From positions 1 through 64,000 of the forward strand of contig JAUSGG010000007.1 in the NCBI GenBank assembly GCA_030649165.1: a DNA stretch of 64,000 nt, read 5' to 3'. A program made the position numbers and the translations under genes. The stretch's first letter is position 1; each line of letters opens with the position of its first letter. The stretch is from Armatimonadota bacterium. GTDB lineage: Bacteria; Armatimonadota; UBA5829; JAUSEB01. Shown one piece after another: positions 8,022 through 17,100 of this stretch. The notes under the pieces were generated by a model, which saw nothing but the letters and a program-made list of their open reading frames with translations, ran no database searches and was not told the origin of the DNA.

Positions 8022-9227
8022 ATGGCAGAAAACGGAGCAGGCACAATCCTTATAGCCGATGACGAGCCGAACATCCGGCGCGTGCTTGAGGCTGCGTTCG
8101 CCAAAGACGGTTATACCGTTCTGACGGCGGAAAACGGGCGAAAGGCGCTGGATATAGTGGCCGTCGAGCCGAATATCGACGTGCTCATGTCCGACCTGAT
8201 CATGCCGGACATGAACGGCGTGGAGCTGCTGGAGGCCGTACGGGAGATCAACCCCAGCATGTCCGTCCTCATGATAACGGCCCACGGCACCATAAAGAGC
8301 GCCGTGGACGCAATGAGACTCGGAGCTTTTGACTACATAACCAAGCCGTTCGATATGGACGAGATCAAGGTAGTCGTGAAGAAAGCCCTTGAGCGCCGCC
8401 ATCTGATAAACGAAAACCAGGACCTCAGGCAGCAGTTGAAGTCCCGCTACAAGTTCGACAACATCGTCGGCAGCAGCGGGCGAATGCAGGAGGTCTATAA
8501 GATAGTCGAGCGCGTTGCGAGCAGCCGGGCCTCGGTCCTCATCCGAGGCGAGAGCGGCACCGGCAAAGAGCTGATCGCCCGCGCGCTGCACTACAACAGC
8601 AATCGCGCGGCCATGCCATTTGTGCCGGTGGTCTGCGTGGCGCTCTCCGAACAGCTCTTGGAAAGCGAGTTGTTCGGGCACGAAAAAGGCTCTTTCACCG
8701 GCGCCATAGGCCAGAAACCGGGCAGATTTGAGATGGCCCACAAAGGCACCTTGTTCCTTGACGAGATCGGCGATATTCCCGGCAACGTGCAGATGAAGCT
8801 CCTGCGCGTCCTGCAGGAACGAGAGTTCGAAAGAGTAGGGGGCCTCAAGACAATAAAGGTGGATGTGCGCGTGGTCACGGCAACGAACCAGAACCTCGAA
8901 ACTGCGGTCAAGGAAGGCAAGTTCAGGGAAGACCTCTTCTACAGGCTCCAGGTCGTTCAGATCAACCTGCCGCCGCTCCGCGAGCGCAAAGAGGACATCC
9001 CGGCGCTCGTCGAGCATTTCATCGGCAAGTACGCGAGAGACAATGGCTCCGATATCAAGTTCGCAAGCCCGGAAGCCCTGGAGACCATGCTTCAGTACAA
9101 CTGGCCCGGCAACGTGCGCCAGCTCGAAAACACCGTGGAAAGGGCGATCGTTCTGGCCGACCCGGACGCGCAGTTGATCACCCCCGATCTGCTGCCGATA
9201 GAGGTTCAAACGCACAAAGGGTCTTAG
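8022..9227 (+). CDS. NtrC-family response regulator lacking the DNA-binding domain
   Basis: A 401-aa sigma-54 activator. Receiver domain: residues 1-125, with the acidic pocket ADDE near residue 11, phospho-acceptor Asp58 in MSDLIMPDMNG and Lys in TKPF. AAA+ domain: about 145-375, with Walker A GESGTGKE (176-183), the sigma-54 contact loop GSFTGA (223-228, a variant of GAFTGA), Walker B GTLFLDEIGD, and REDLFYRL and PLRERKEDIP. The protein stops about 20 residues after the AAA+ lid (LLPIEVQTHKGS), so the C-terminal Fis-type helix-turn-helix is missing. The stop codon lies inside a GGGTCTTAGGGTCATAGGG repeat. Activators of this shape can act from solution, as FlgR does; truncation by repeat spread is the alternative. 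Confidence 0.92.
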   Translation: MAENGAGTILIADDEPNIRRVLEAAFAKDGYTVLTAENGRKALDIVAVEPNIDVLMSDLIMPDMNGVELLEAVREINPSMSVLMITAHGTIKSAVDAMRLGAFDYITKPFDMDEIKVVVKKALERRHLINENQDLRQQLKSRYKFDNIVGSSGRMQEVYKIVERVASSRASVLIRGESGTGKELIARALHYNSNRAAMPFVPVVCVALSEQLLESELFGHEKGSFTGAIGQKPGRFEMAHKGTLFLDEIGDIPGNVQMKLLRVLQEREFERVGGLKTIKVDVRVVTATNQNLETAVKEGKFREDLFYRLQVVQINLPPLRERKEDIPALVEHFIGKYARDNGSDIKFASPEALETMLQYNWPGNVRQLENTVERAIVLADPDAQLITPDLLPIEVQTHKGS

Positions 9228-9304
9228 GGTCATAGGGTTTTAGGTTCATAGGGTCCTGTTGCGGGAAAAGGGTTTCCCGAAACAACGCAAGAGCATCCGC
9301 TCAC

Positions 9305-9524
9305 GTCATTTCGAGCAACCGACCACGCGGGCGTGGTTATCTCCAAAATGAAACGCATGGCCTATCCTGCGGGAACGGCCTTTTCTAGCTGAGGTTTTGG
9401 CATCGCTACCTGTAGTTCCCGCAACGCATCCGGCGTTTCATTAGGAGCGGAGCGCCAGCGCAGTCGAGAAATCTGCTTCTGTAAAGTGGCCGGAAAAAGC
9501 AGATTCCTCGTTCCTCGGAATGAC
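9305..9524. mobile_element. MITE-like composite repeat, copy 1 (220 bp)
   Basis: Begins GTCATTTCGAGCAACCGACC and ends TCGGAATGAC, so the termini form an inverted repeat (extended as ACGTCATTtCGA / TCGgAATGACGT). A second copy lies at 37775-38012 in the opposite orientation. Shared ends cover the AGCAACCGACC-GCGGG-GGTTAT module and the GAATCTGCTTTTTCCGG / AAGCAGATTT hairpin followed by CGCTGGCGCTCCGCTCCTAA. The middles differ. It has no coding capacity. Target-site duplication is not evident. Confidence 0.55.
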
Positions 9525-9616
9525 GTTGCCCGGCAGGTACTCACCATTCCTGAACTGTTACCCGCGTACGCGAACCAACAACCAACAACTAACAACCAAC
9601 AACCTCCCCAAATATG

Positions 9617-9648
9617 CAACGGCCTGGCGCCGCCACGCCAGGCCGTTG
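9617..9648 (-). terminator. Hairpin downstream of nrdJ
   Basis: A perfect 13-bp stem (CAACGGCCTGGCG / CGCCAGGCCGTTG) with a 6-base loop, 24 bases beyond the nrdJ stop codon. The bases that follow on the minus strand are only weakly T rich, so efficient intrinsic termination is not assured. Confidence 0.55.
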
Positions 9649-9671
9649 ATCGGAGGAGAGGTGTTACCGGA

Positions 9672-11900
9672 TTATCCACATTTACTGAAACCGCACAACC
9701 TGCACACTACGCAGCCGCTTTCGTGCTCGACCGCTCCGCCGCAGTCGGGGCACGCGCCTATGAGCGTATCGAGCTTGTCCGAAAGCTTCCGGCCGCCCGC
9801 GTCGGAAGTGTCCGCGCCGTTCGCCTTCAAGTAGTTATCTATCGCTATGCCTATCGCGTCACCGCAGCTTAAAACCGGTCCTGCGCTGTCCCACGATGGT
9901 GTCGGGCAGCGAATACCCCGAAGATGTTTAACAATGGACTTTGCGTCCACACCGGCCCGCAGAGTGAGCGAGATCAGCCTCCCCGCCACCTCCAATTGCG
10001 ACGCGCCGCAGCCTCCGGACTTGCCCATCTGCGTAAACACCTCGCAGAGACCGTGCTCGTCTTCGTTTATCGTCACATAGAGGTTCCCGCAGCCCGTCGT
10101 TATCCGTTCGGTGGAACCGAAAGTCCGCGTCGGCCTTGCACGCGGGGCGCGCGAAACGTGCCCACCGTCCTTGCCCTGGGATTTGCCGGAATCGCCGAAG
10201 CTGAGCACCTGCTCTTCCCTGCTGCCGTCGCGGTAGATCGTGACCCCCTTGCAACCCTCCTTGTAGGCGAGTTGGTAAACCTCGCGAACATCCTCGGCCG
10301 ACGCCGTGTTCGGGAAGTTCACTGTCTTGGAAACCGCGTTATCGGTAAACCTCTGAAACGCCGCCTGCATCCTGACGTGCCAGGTCGGGGAGATGTCCAT
10401 AGCGGTCACGAATATCCGCTGTAGGTCGGGCGAAACGCCCTCCACTCCGCGCAGGCTCCCCTTCGCGGCAAGCTCCTTCATCAGCTTCTCGTTGTAGAAA
10501 TCGCGCTCGCGCGCCACCTTCTCGAAGTGCGGATTGACCTCCACCATCTCCGTGCCGTCGAGCACGCGGCGGACGTAGGACACCGCGAACAGCGGCTCCA
10601 CGCCGCTCGAGCAGTTGGCGATTATACTCAGCGTGCCGGTCGGCGCTATCGTGGTGACCGTCGCGTTGCGAACACGCATCCCGTCGGGACGGTCGTACAT
10701 ACTCCCGGTGAAATTCGGAAAAACGCCCCGCTCCTCCGCAAGCTCCACGGAAACCTTCTTGGCCTCCTGAGAGATAAAGCTCATGACCTGCTCGGCAGTG
10801 TGGATACCCTGCTCCGAGTTATACGGGGTCCCCAACTGGATGAGCATGTCCGCAAATCCCATCACCCCCAGGCCGATCTTCCTATTGCCCCGCGTCATCT
10901 CCGCAATCACCGGCAGCGGATATTCGTTGACGTCTATGACGTCGTCCAAGAACCTCACCGCCAGCCTGACCGTCTTCCGAAGCTTCTCGAAGTCGACCTC
11001 GGGCCGGCCATCCTCGATCATAATCGTGTTCGACAGGTTGATCGAACCGAGATTGCACGATTCGTAAGGCAGGAGTGGCTGTTCGCCGCAGGGGTTCGTG
11101 CTCTCGATCTGGCCGAGATTGGGGGTCGGATTGTCCCGGTTGATGCGGTCTATGAAGATGACCCCCGGTTCCCCGTTCTTCCACGCCATGTTCACGACCA
11201 GGTCGAACACTTTGCGCGCGTCGAGTTTCTTGACGGCCTTTCCAGTGCGCGGACTGATCAGGTCGTAGTCGTCGGCTTTGTCCAGCGCCCTCATGAACTC
11301 ATCGGTCATAAGCACGGAGATGTTGAAATTGGTGAGCCTGGTGTTCTCCTTCTTGCACGTGATGAAATCCAGGATGTTCGGGTGATCGACCCGCAGGCAG
11401 CCCATGTTCGCGCCCCGGCGGGTGCCTCCCTGCTTGATCGCCTCCGTGGCGGAGTTGAACACCTCCATGAAGGAGATGGGGCCGCTGGAGACGCCATTTG
11501 TGGAGCGCACTACATCATCGGCCGGCCTGAGGCGCGAAAAGGCAAACCCGGTGCCCCCGCCGCTCTTGTGGATCAGCGCGGTGTGCTTGATCGCCTCGAA
11601 GATGCTCTCCATCGAGTCCTCGATCGGCAGGACGAAACAGGCGGAAAGCTGGCCGAGCGGACGCCCCGCGTTCATGAGTGTGGGGCTGTTCGGCAGAAAG
11701 TCGAGATCGGACATCATACCGTAGAACTCATCCGCGATTCCCGCCGTCTCGGTTTCCGTCTTGCCGTAGGTTTTCTCCGCGGCAGCCACGGCATCGGCGA
11801 CGCGCCGGAACATCTGGTCCGGCGTCTCCATCACCTGGCCAGTCTCATCCTTCCTGAGGTACCTTTTCTCCAGCACCGTGACCGCGTTCTTGCTCAACAT
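9672..11900 (-). CDS. nrdJ: Adenosylcobalamin-dependent (class II) ribonucleotide reductase
   Basis: Reduces ribonucleotides to deoxyribonucleotides with a radical generated from adenosylcobalamin; no second subunit is needed. The 742-aa protein contains [22 protein letters not shown] (reducible Cys), [38 protein letters not shown] (catalytic Cys and Glu near residue 290), [17 protein letters not shown] and, at the C-terminus, [14 protein letters not shown], the Cys-rich tail used for re-reduction or zinc binding. ATG 11900 is chosen because GGAGGG precedes it by 7 bases; an in-frame upstream start at 11933 lacks an RBS. It follows nrdR on the same strand and is probably controlled by it. No cobalamin riboswitch is visible upstream. 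Confidence 0.95.
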   Translation of the reverse strand: MLSKNAVTVLEKRYLRKDETGQVMETPDQMFRRVADAVAAAEKTYGKTETETAGIADEFYGMMSDLDFLPNSPTLMNAGRPLGQLSACFVLPIEDSMESIFEAIKHTALIHKSGGGTGFAFSRLRPADDVVRSTNGVSSGPISFMEVFNSATEAIKQGGTRRGANMGCLRVDHPNILDFITCKKENTRLTNFNISVLMTDEFMRALDKADDYDLISPRTGKAVKKLDARKVFDLVVNMAWKNGEPGVIFIDRINRDNPTPNLGQIESTNPCGEQPLLPYESCNLGSINLSNTIMIEDGRPEVDFEKLRKTVRLAVRFLDDVIDVNEYPLPVIAEMTRGNRKIGLGVMGFADMLIQLGTPYNSEQGIHTAEQVMSFISQEAKKVSVELAEERGVFPNFTGSMYDRPDGMRVRNATVTTIAPTGTLSIIANCSSGVEPLFAVSYVRRVLDGTEMVEVNPHFEKVARERDFYNEKLMKELAAKGSLRGVEGVSPDLQRIFVTAMDISPTWHVRMQAAFQRFTDNAVSKTVNFPNTASAEDVREVYQLAYKEGCKGVTIYRDGSREEQVLSFGDSGKSQGKDGGHVSRAPRARPTRTFGSTERITTGCGNLYVTINEDEHGLCEVFTQMGKSGGCGASQLEVAGRLISLTLRAGVDAKSIVKHLRGIRCPTPSWDSAGPVLSCGDAIGIAIDNYLKANGADTSDAGGRKLSDKLDTLIGACPDCGGAVEHESGCVVCRLCGFSKCG

Positions 11901-11939
11901 CCCGTTACCCTCCGCAATATTCAACCACACCACGAAGAC

Positions 11940-12150
11940 AGAGTCGGAAGAGTCGAAGGAGTCGAGGGAGTCGAATGAACCGACGTAATCCCCTCTCCCT
12001 TGAGGGGAGAGGGCTAGGGTGAGGGTGAAACCTTCCGCGCACCATCCCCCGTCGGCTCCCCAAACCTTGCAACTCTCAACCCTGCAAACCTACAACCCTC
12101 CAACCCTCAAAACCCTTAGAACCCTAAAACCCTATGACCCTAAGAACCTT
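11940..12150. repeat. Low-complexity spacer between nrdR and nrdJ
   Basis: AGTCGGAAGAGTCGAAGGAG 9-mers (11941-11974), the CCCTCTCCCTTGAGGGGAGAGGG hairpin with GGGTGAGGG tail (11991-12028), then CAACCCTNCAAACC-like runs ending in AACCCTAAAACCCTATGACCC (12115-12139). The last phrase is the inverse of the run at 9222-9256 and reaches the nrdR stop codon. Confidence 0.65.
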
Positions 12151-12610
12151 TCCTTCTCCTCGGCCTATCCAGCACGTCGATTATCTCCTTGAACTGCGTC
12201 ACGTCCTCGAACTCCCGGTAAACGGACGCGAATCTGACAAAAGCCACCCGGTCCAGCCGCCGCAGACGGTCCATAACCATCTCGCCGATCTCCGCGGAGC
12301 TGACCTCCCTCTGCCCGCTGTTATAGATGGAACGCTCGATCTCGTCCGCGACCTCATCGAGAGTCTCAGCGCCAACCGGCCTTTTCTCGCACGCCGCGAG
12401 CATCCCCCTCAGCAGTTTAGCCCGTTCAAAAGGCTCGCGCCGCTGGTCTTTCTTGACGACCAGTATGCGCATTTCCTCGATCTCTTCGTACGTGGTAAAG
12501 CGCCTGCCGCAGTTGAGGCATTCCCGCCGTCGCTTGATCGCCTCACCTTCGCGCACCGAGCGCGAATCGAGGACGCGATCTTCTTGAAACCCGCAAAAAT
12601 GGCATTTCAT
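12140..12610 (-). CDS. nrdR: Transcriptional repressor NrdR
   Basis: A 156-aa regulator that represses ribonucleotide reductase genes when dATP/ATP bind. The N-terminal zinc ribbon is C-x2-C (MKCHFCGF) and C-x2-C (RECLNCGRRF), and an ATP-cone follows from about residue 49 (LVVKKDQRREPFERAKLLRGML). Length and sequence match the family closely. It lies directly upstream of nrdJ on the same strand, and a pair of NrdR-box-like sequences lies just upstream of its start, so autoregulation of an nrdR-nrdJ unit is expected. The final residues (DRPRRRKGS) are basic. Confidence 0.96.
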   Translation of the reverse strand: MKCHFCGFQEDRVLDSRSVREGEAIKRRRECLNCGRRFTTYEEIEEMRILVVKKDQRREPFERAKLLRGMLAACEKRPVGAETLDEVADEIERSIYNSGQREVSSAEIGEMVMDRLRRLDRVAFVRFASVYREFEDVTQFKEIIDVLDRPRRRKGS

Positions 12611-12625
12611 ACGGCCCGCCGCCAG

Positions 12626-12680
12626 ACGCTACATGTAGTAGGCACACGAACTATAACATACTACATATACTGGCTGTCAA
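12626..12680 (-). promoter_or_regulatory. nrdR promoter with two NrdR boxes
   Basis: On the minus strand a perfect TTGACA (plus 12675-12680) is followed by CCAGTATATGTAGTAT (plus 12658-12673) and, after exactly 16 bases, CTACTACATGTAGCGT (plus 12626-12641). By eye these match the NrdR-box consensus ACACTATATCTAGTGT at about 12 and 11 of 16 positions. The 16-base gap, about three helical turns centre to centre, is the known spacing of tandem NrdR boxes. The upstream box lies between -35 and -10, so binding would block RNA polymerase. Confidence 0.75.
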
Positions 12681-12772
12681 TAGGTTTTACGGGTTGGGAA
12701 GAAAAAAGTTTGCGAGAGGTTGGTTGGGAAGCTATCTGCGTTCATCGGCGTTAATCCGCGGTTGCTCTTCCC

Positions 12773-14794
12773 CTAATTCAGAAACAGGTAGAACCCCTTC
12801 GTTCCAGTCACCGCGTTGATGGCCATCCAGAATACCGCGATTCCGAATTCGCCGAGGACGAGACCGAGGAAGATTGGGCGGGCGCGGACAAAGCCTTTCA
12901 TGCCGCCGTAGCGAAGGATGAGGGTCTTGACAAGCCACCCCACCATTATGGAGAACCACAGATTGGTCATCGGCGACGACGCCCCCATGATGTAACCGAT
13001 CGGATGGAATGGCCACCACGCGTATGTGCCGCGCATGTAGACCAGAAACAGAGCGACCGCCGCGCCTACTACCGCAAAAGGCGCGTTCGACAGGTCTGTT
13101 GGCTTGGGCGAGAGAATCGCTTGCTTCAGGGCGTCGCACTGCCAGGTCGGGGGCCCGGCAGCCAGCCAATAGTTCAGATTGACGCATCCGCCTTTGCGGT
13201 ATCCCATCCAGATCAGTGTCACGTAAGAAACGACCGCGGCGACCAGAATCGAAAGAGCCATGGCAATGACAAGCTTGCGGCGGTTCAGCCTCGCGCTGTC
13301 GGACAGCTTCATGCTGTCCAGAAGGGAAGGCATCAGGAGGCCCCTTTGCTGCGTCATGAAAATCCTCTCCACAAAGGAAAGGACCGTAATGCTGCCGGCG
13401 CCGATTGCCCCGATCCCTGACACGCCGGCTATCACGTCCGTCGGCGCGAACGGCGCCTGGACAAAGAGTATCCCGCCTTCGGCGATGAAGCGAGTGAGGC
13501 ACACGGCAATCAGGTAGAAGAACAGCAGCGACGCAAAAGCAAGCAGGAAAGACATGCCGGCCAGCCAACACCAGCCGGATAGGAAGATCGTGCCCAGAAT
13601 CAGGCCGAAGAACGCGGTACGGTAGGAGAGGCTTTCGTTGCGGTCATCCACGTCTTTCGTTCCGGTGAATGCCTTACGCACCACGTCCGCCAACTGTCCG
13701 CGGCTGAGGTAGACCATGTAGCCGAAGAAGACCAGAAAGGCGCCGAACATCTGATAGGCCTCGACCTCCAGCACGGCGTAGTTTTGTGTGAACTTGTGCT
13801 CCATCCCGAAGGATATCGTTATCGCCTCGAACACCTTGAACAGCAGGTAGAAGGCCCAGAGGCTGAAGCTCACCTCGGATGAGATCAGGAAGCTGAACCC
13901 TATAACGGTGAAATACACGAAAATGATAAAGAGGCCGCCGCCGCCCCACGGAGATGGTAAGTAGCGGTGCAGATACACGGTTAGATTGATCTCCGGAACG
14001 CTGGGGACGTACATGTGGATTGCGCTGAGGCTGTGTAGGATGGCGGGTATTGCGAAGCCCAGCCACATCATTTTGTCGCGGAAGAACGGGTTGCCGCCCC
14101 AGCAGGAGTTGTCGCCCTGGCGGGCCATCTCAACCGGAAGCTGCACCAGCGGAAAGGTCAACTTCTCATTGTCCACCCACTGCTTTCTCAGGATCGTGGA
14201 GAGACACATCCACACAAAGAAGAGCGTGAACCCGAAGGCGCTCCACGCCGTGAGCGGCCTGACCCAAATTCCCCACGGGATCGGCCTGCTCGATGGAATG
14301 CCCTCGTAGAACTGCTTCATGGCGGCCTGGGCGGATTGTGACTTCGACTGCGGGTCGAACGGGACCATCCACGGCCTGATGTGCTGGTAGAAGGTCTTGG
14401 CCCAACCGTTCTCGGAGGTGGCGAAGTAGTTGCTGCCGCTGATGCTTGGGATCAGGTAAATGGTCAACCCGAAGGAAGGCAGAAGCGCCCCAACCAGCAT
14501 CATTATGTAAACGACGTACAACTCCCCCTGGCTGAAACGCCACCGCGGCGCGAGCTTGACCAGAGCTGAGTTGACGATGACAATCAGGAAGGCAAACGTC
14601 AGAAGGGGAAGCATCGGCAGGTGCGAGGAGGCTATGAGCGTTCCACGAAGCAGGAAGTCAGCGCACGGAGTCAAAGCCGCCTCACCGGCAACGCAGATAA
14701 GGCCAACCAGGACCGCGCGCAGGGTCAGAGCTCCGGCGGTCGATTCAGCGGGCAATTGCTCGCTCGATTTCTGAGGGAACACGCCCAAATCCAA
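12773..14794 (-). CDS. Polytopic membrane protein, OPT/DUF6785-like
   Basis: A 673-aa integral membrane protein with about 14-15 hydrophobic segments spread along its length, beginning near residue 26 (LRAVLVGLICVAGEAALTP). The layout and segments such as WVDNEKLTFPLVQLPVEMA and RFIAEGGILFVQAPFAPTD resemble large membrane proteins distantly related to oligopeptide transporters (DUF6785/DUF6784), frequent in Planctomycetota and Armatimonadota. That assignment is from memory of the family and not from a search. Transport is likely, substrate unknown. The start is TTG at 14794; a second TTG at 14788 is better spaced (9 bases) from GGAGG. The gene stands alone. Confidence 0.7.
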   Translation of the reverse strand: MDLGVFPQKSSEQLPAESTAGALTLRAVLVGLICVAGEAALTPCADFLLRGTLIASSHLPMLPLLTFAFLIVIVNSALVKLAPRWRFSQGELYVVYIMMLVGALLPSFGLTIYLIPSISGSNYFATSENGWAKTFYQHIRPWMVPFDPQSKSQSAQAAMKQFYEGIPSSRPIPWGIWVRPLTAWSAFGFTLFFVWMCLSTILRKQWVDNEKLTFPLVQLPVEMARQGDNSCWGGNPFFRDKMMWLGFAIPAILHSLSAIHMYVPSVPEINLTVYLHRYLPSPWGGGGLFIIFVYFTVIGFSFLISSEVSFSLWAFYLLFKVFEAITISFGMEHKFTQNYAVLEVEAYQMFGAFLVFFGYMVYLSRGQLADVVRKAFTGTKDVDDRNESLSYRTAFFGLILGTIFLSGWCWLAGMSFLLAFASLLFFYLIAVCLTRFIAEGGILFVQAPFAPTDVIAGVSGIGAIGAGSITVLSFVERIFMTQQRGLLMPSLLDSMKLSDSARLNRRKLVIAMALSILVAAVVSYVTLIWMGYRKGGCVNLNYWLAAGPPTWQCDALKQAILSPKPTDLSNAPFAVVGAAVALFLVYMRGTYAWWPFHPIGYIMGASSPMTNLWFSIMVGWLVKTLILRYGGMKGFVRARPIFLGLVLGEFGIAVFWMAINAVTGTKGFYLFLN

Positions 14795-15398
14795 GATCCT
14801 CCTCAGCGATTACGCGTGAACCGACACCGACATAGGGGAGGAGATGAGCACGGTGATGGCTCCCGACCTCAGCCATTATATCAGGATTTCCAGGGGATGA
14901 TTCAAGTAACGCAACGGCTCGTGTGAGTTAAGTCTTACGGGAACAGGCAGAGTCAGCGAAAATGGGGACTGACGCTTTTTCGCAGAGCAACCTGTCAATG
15001 CTGCACAAGCCCCGCTGCGAAAATGCCGTCTGTCCCATTTTTTCGCGGTCGAATTTCGCACAACGTCCCGGGGAACCAAACTCTCTCCAGCCAACGCAAC
15101 AGAAGTGAGTTCAGTCTCGCGGCAACACCATTGAGTCAACGTAGCTGGTGCGCCAAATCCCCCTCTCCCCCTTGGGCGGGAGAGCCTTGTCCTGAGCCTG
15201 ACGAAGGGGGTTGGGGTGAGGGGGGCAGGCTTATTTTCGATCCTTCGGTAGCAGAGCGCAGCGCCGCTGCCGAAGTGCACGACCGCCGCAGGTACGTCAT
15301 TCTGAACGCAGTGAGGAATCTGCTTTTAAGCCCGACTGCTGACCGAGGAAAAAGCCTCCGATCCTTTGGTAACAAAGAGCAGCGCCGCTGCCGCGCCA
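14795..15398. other. 600-bp spacer with palindromic repeats
   Basis: No convincing gene. It holds the REP-like inverted repeat (14956-15046), a long CCCTCTCCCCCTTGGGCGGGAG repeat interrupted by CCTGAGCCTGACGAAGG (15162-15230), a CTTCGGTAGCAGAGCG hairpin (15241-15276), a GTCATTCTGAACGCAGTGAGG repeat (15296-15325), and a degenerate second CTTTGGTAACAAAGAGCAGCG copy (15361-15395) reaching the stop of the AbrB-type gene. Confidence 0.65.
14956..15046. repeat. Inverted repeat of RAYT/REP type
   Basis: Left arm 14956-14985 (GCGAAAATGGGGACTGACGC then TTTTTCGCAG) and right arm 15015-15046 (CTGCGAAAATGCCGTC then TGTCCCATTTTTTCGC) are near-perfect complements around a 29-base core. The GGGACAGACG / CGTCTGTCCC core of each arm resembles palindromes that flank REP-associated Y1 tyrosine transposases. 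No transposase is present, so it would be a non-autonomous copy. Confidence 0.6.
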
Positions 15399-15662
15399 TC
15401 AGTCGTACATCGACTCCCGGCGCAGCGCCTCGTCAGGCAGGATGGGCGCCACAGGGCGCGGGCTGTTTGCCCAGTCGAGAAAAGACGCTACCCACTCCTG
15501 CCGACTGGCATTGGCCCAAAACTCTTCGCCCTCAACAGGACGCAGGGTGATCGACTTGCCGTGAAACTCCACAACATAACGAGTGTGCGGATCCACCGAA
15601 CCTATTGTTTTCTGAGGAAGGACGAGATTGCCCTCGTCGTTCACTTCAACCATTTCGCCCAT
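15399..15662 (-). CDS. SpoVT/AbrB-type DNA-binding protein (orphan antitoxin-like)
   Basis: An 87-aa protein whose N-terminal half has the swapped-hairpin pattern: VEVNDEGNLVLPQKTIGSVD followed by TRYVVEFHGKSITLRPV. The AbrB fold binds DNA as a dimer and is common in antitoxins. The C-terminal tail (EEFWANASRQEWVASFLDW and beyond) is the part that would hold a partner toxin. ATG 15662 is preferred because GGAG lies 6 bases upstream; the open frame continues further upstream without an RBS. No PIN or other toxin lies next to it on the same strand, only repeats, so the cognate toxin may have been lost. Confidence 0.65.
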   Translation of the reverse strand: MGEMVEVNDEGNLVLPQKTIGSVDPHTRYVVEFHGKSITLRPVEGEEFWANASRQEWVASFLDWANSPRPVAPILPDEALRRESMYD

Positions 15663-16236
15663 GTGCTTCTCCAAACGCATTCTAGCACGTTTGCCTTTGC
15701 GAGTCCAGAATACGGAGCCATCCGGAGAGCTTGGTCTACACGCCACCGAGCTGTTTCCCCAACTCCTCGACCTCCGGTTTCCGGCGGCCATAACCCATGT
15801 CCGATCCTTCGGTAGCAGAGCGCAGCGGCGCTGCCGAAGCTACCACCGCCGGCGGGCCGTCATTCTGAACGCAGTGAAGAATCTGCTTGCCATCCAGCTC
15901 GACGTAGGCAGAGTCAGCGTTCCATTCAAGAGCCTCCCCGCAAACCTCGTCGGCCTCCGCCTGGAAGACCCCTTCATAATCACGCACGACGGACAGACGG
16001 AGCGGATTATGGATTTGCCGATGGGTGGGCTGGTGAGCCCGGCGGAAGGATTCATTTTGACCATTGGCGAATACACATTCGACAATGCGTCCATCTGTTA
16101 GCAACAGAGATCAACTGGAGGAGCCACGAGCGCCATCAGACACTGGACGCGGGCAAGAAGAGCGTTAGGCGCATTGACGGCAGGTTCGACAGCACATTCC
16201 AGTGCTTCCTCAATGGCTCGCGCCCCTAGGAGCTCT
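15663..16236. other. Spacer with possible gene remnant
   Basis: Contains a CTTCGGTAGCAGAGCG hairpin (15805-15840) fused to a GTCATTCTGAACGCAGTGAAG repeat (15860-15889). Between about 15897 and 16101 on the plus strand an open stretch with GC-rich third positions would encode a 67-residue segment that includes RLEDPFIITHDGQTERIMDL and ends FDNASIC; its upstream part runs straight out of the repeat. It may be the 3-prime remnant of a gene displaced by repeats. The opposite strand is also open, so coding is uncertain. Confidence 0.3.
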
Positions 16237-17100
16237 ATGGGAGAATCTTTTAGACACGCGGTCGGTAAGTCCACGCTCAGAGAGGGGTTCGCTGTTCCCA
16301 AGAACGCGGAGACATGGATCGGCGCACCCGCCGCCAGCTCTAAGCGGCAAATCCGACTTGTCTTTGACGGTCAGGAGGCGCAGGTTACACTTAGAAGACT
16401 TGGAAATGAGCGAGGGCATGTCCAGGTAAAGTACGAGAATAGCGCGGGTGAGCCATTTAGGAATTGGCTGGTTTCCAGGTTTGGCACAGCTCCAGGCCAA
16501 GCGACCGGAGACTACTTTGAATTGACGAACGTAGGAGACGACCGGTTCGAAGTCAAGGCGTTCCCGTATCAAGCTACTCTCTTTCCCAATCTGTTTGTGG
16601 ACGAGTGGTTGTTCCACGCGGGGGCCGATCAGCTGTTCGACGAGGAGAACGCCCTGAACGAGATACCTGCGGTTGTACGAACTGTGCCGTTCGACAAAGA
16701 CGAAGGCCAGAACTATTACAACCGCGCCTTCTCTAACAGTTTTCGGGAATGGGACTGGCAGTTCGAGGGTCGCGTCGTCCCTCAGTTAGGGCTAAAGTTC
16801 GACTTTGCGAAGAACGGCGTTCAGGTCGAGGTGGAGTTCGGAAACGCGCGCACCTACTACCAGGACTACATTAAGTTTCTGCTGGCAAATCGCCAACACT
16901 CGGCACGGGTCGGTGTTCTCATGGTTCCCAGCGAGTCCTTTGCCAAGCACCTGTGCGAGGTTGGCCGACGACGAGCACTCGAGAAAGGCCGGAACTGCTA
17001 CAGTGGCATGATACACTTCGAGAAAGTGCGGCGCGAGTTCCAACACCTTGAGTTTCTTCTCTCGATGCCTATCGCTATCGCTGGCGTAAGCCCAACGTGA
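16237..17100 (+). CDS. BglII-type restriction endonuclease-like protein
   Basis: A 287-aa protein from the preferred start. The C-terminal half contains KFDFAKNGVQVEVEFGNART followed by YYQDYIKFLLANRQ, the typical V-E-V-E-F segment plus helix of the BglII/BamHI-like PD-(D/E)XK nucleases; the ExE pair would bind catalytic Mg2+. The next strand ARVGVLMVPSESFAKHL also fits. The N-terminal part (RQIRLVFDGQEAQVTLRRLG) is a beta-rich domain that I do not recognise. No methyltransferase lies beside it, so either it cleaves modified or foreign DNA or it is a leftover restriction gene. The start is uncertain: ATG 16237 has AGGAG only 4 bases away; ATG 16213 has none. The protein just downstream also looks nuclease-like. 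Confidence 0.65.
   Translation: MGESFRHAVGKSTLREGFAVPKNAETWIGAPAASSKRQIRLVFDGQEAQVTLRRLGNERGHVQVKYENSAGEPFRNWLVSRFGTAPGQATGDYFELTNVGDDRFEVKAFPYQATLFPNLFVDEWLFHAGADQLFDEENALNEIPAVVRTVPFDKDEGQNYYNRAFSNSFREWDWQFEGRVVPQLGLKFDFAKNGVQVEVEFGNARTYYQDYIKFLLANRQHSARVGVLMVPSESFAKHLCEVGRRRALEKGRNCYSGMIHFEKVRREFQHLEFLLSMPIAIAGVSPT

Larger units (their letters stand above)
9228..9671. other. Repeat-dense spacer
   Basis: No gene. It begins with AGGGTCATAGGGTTTTAGG phrases that recur in reverse at 12115-12150. A hairpin TGTTGCGGGAAA-AGGG-TTTCCCGAAACA follows (9257-9284). Then comes the 220-bp composite element (9305-9524), a GTACTCACCATTCCTGAACTG repeat (9538-9558; others at 21129-21149 and 25998-26018), AACCAAC heptamers (9565-9603), and the nrdJ hairpin. 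Confidence 0.7.

Noticed and set aside
10527-11978. 483-codon plus-strand frame opposite nrdJ
   Set aside because: Mirror of the ribonucleotide reductase coding sequence; its His/Arg-rich composition is typical of antisense frames.
9227-12140. Cobalamin riboswitch for the B12-dependent reductase
   Set aside because: No B12-box-like sequence or suitable fold was found upstream of nrdJ or nrdR; the NrdR boxes explain regulation better.
15736-16104. 122-codon minus-strand frame as a gene
   Set aside because: Its C-terminal half is a translation of dispersed repeats (KQILHCVQND and the CTTCGG hairpin), and its codon third positions are less GC rich than the opposite strand.
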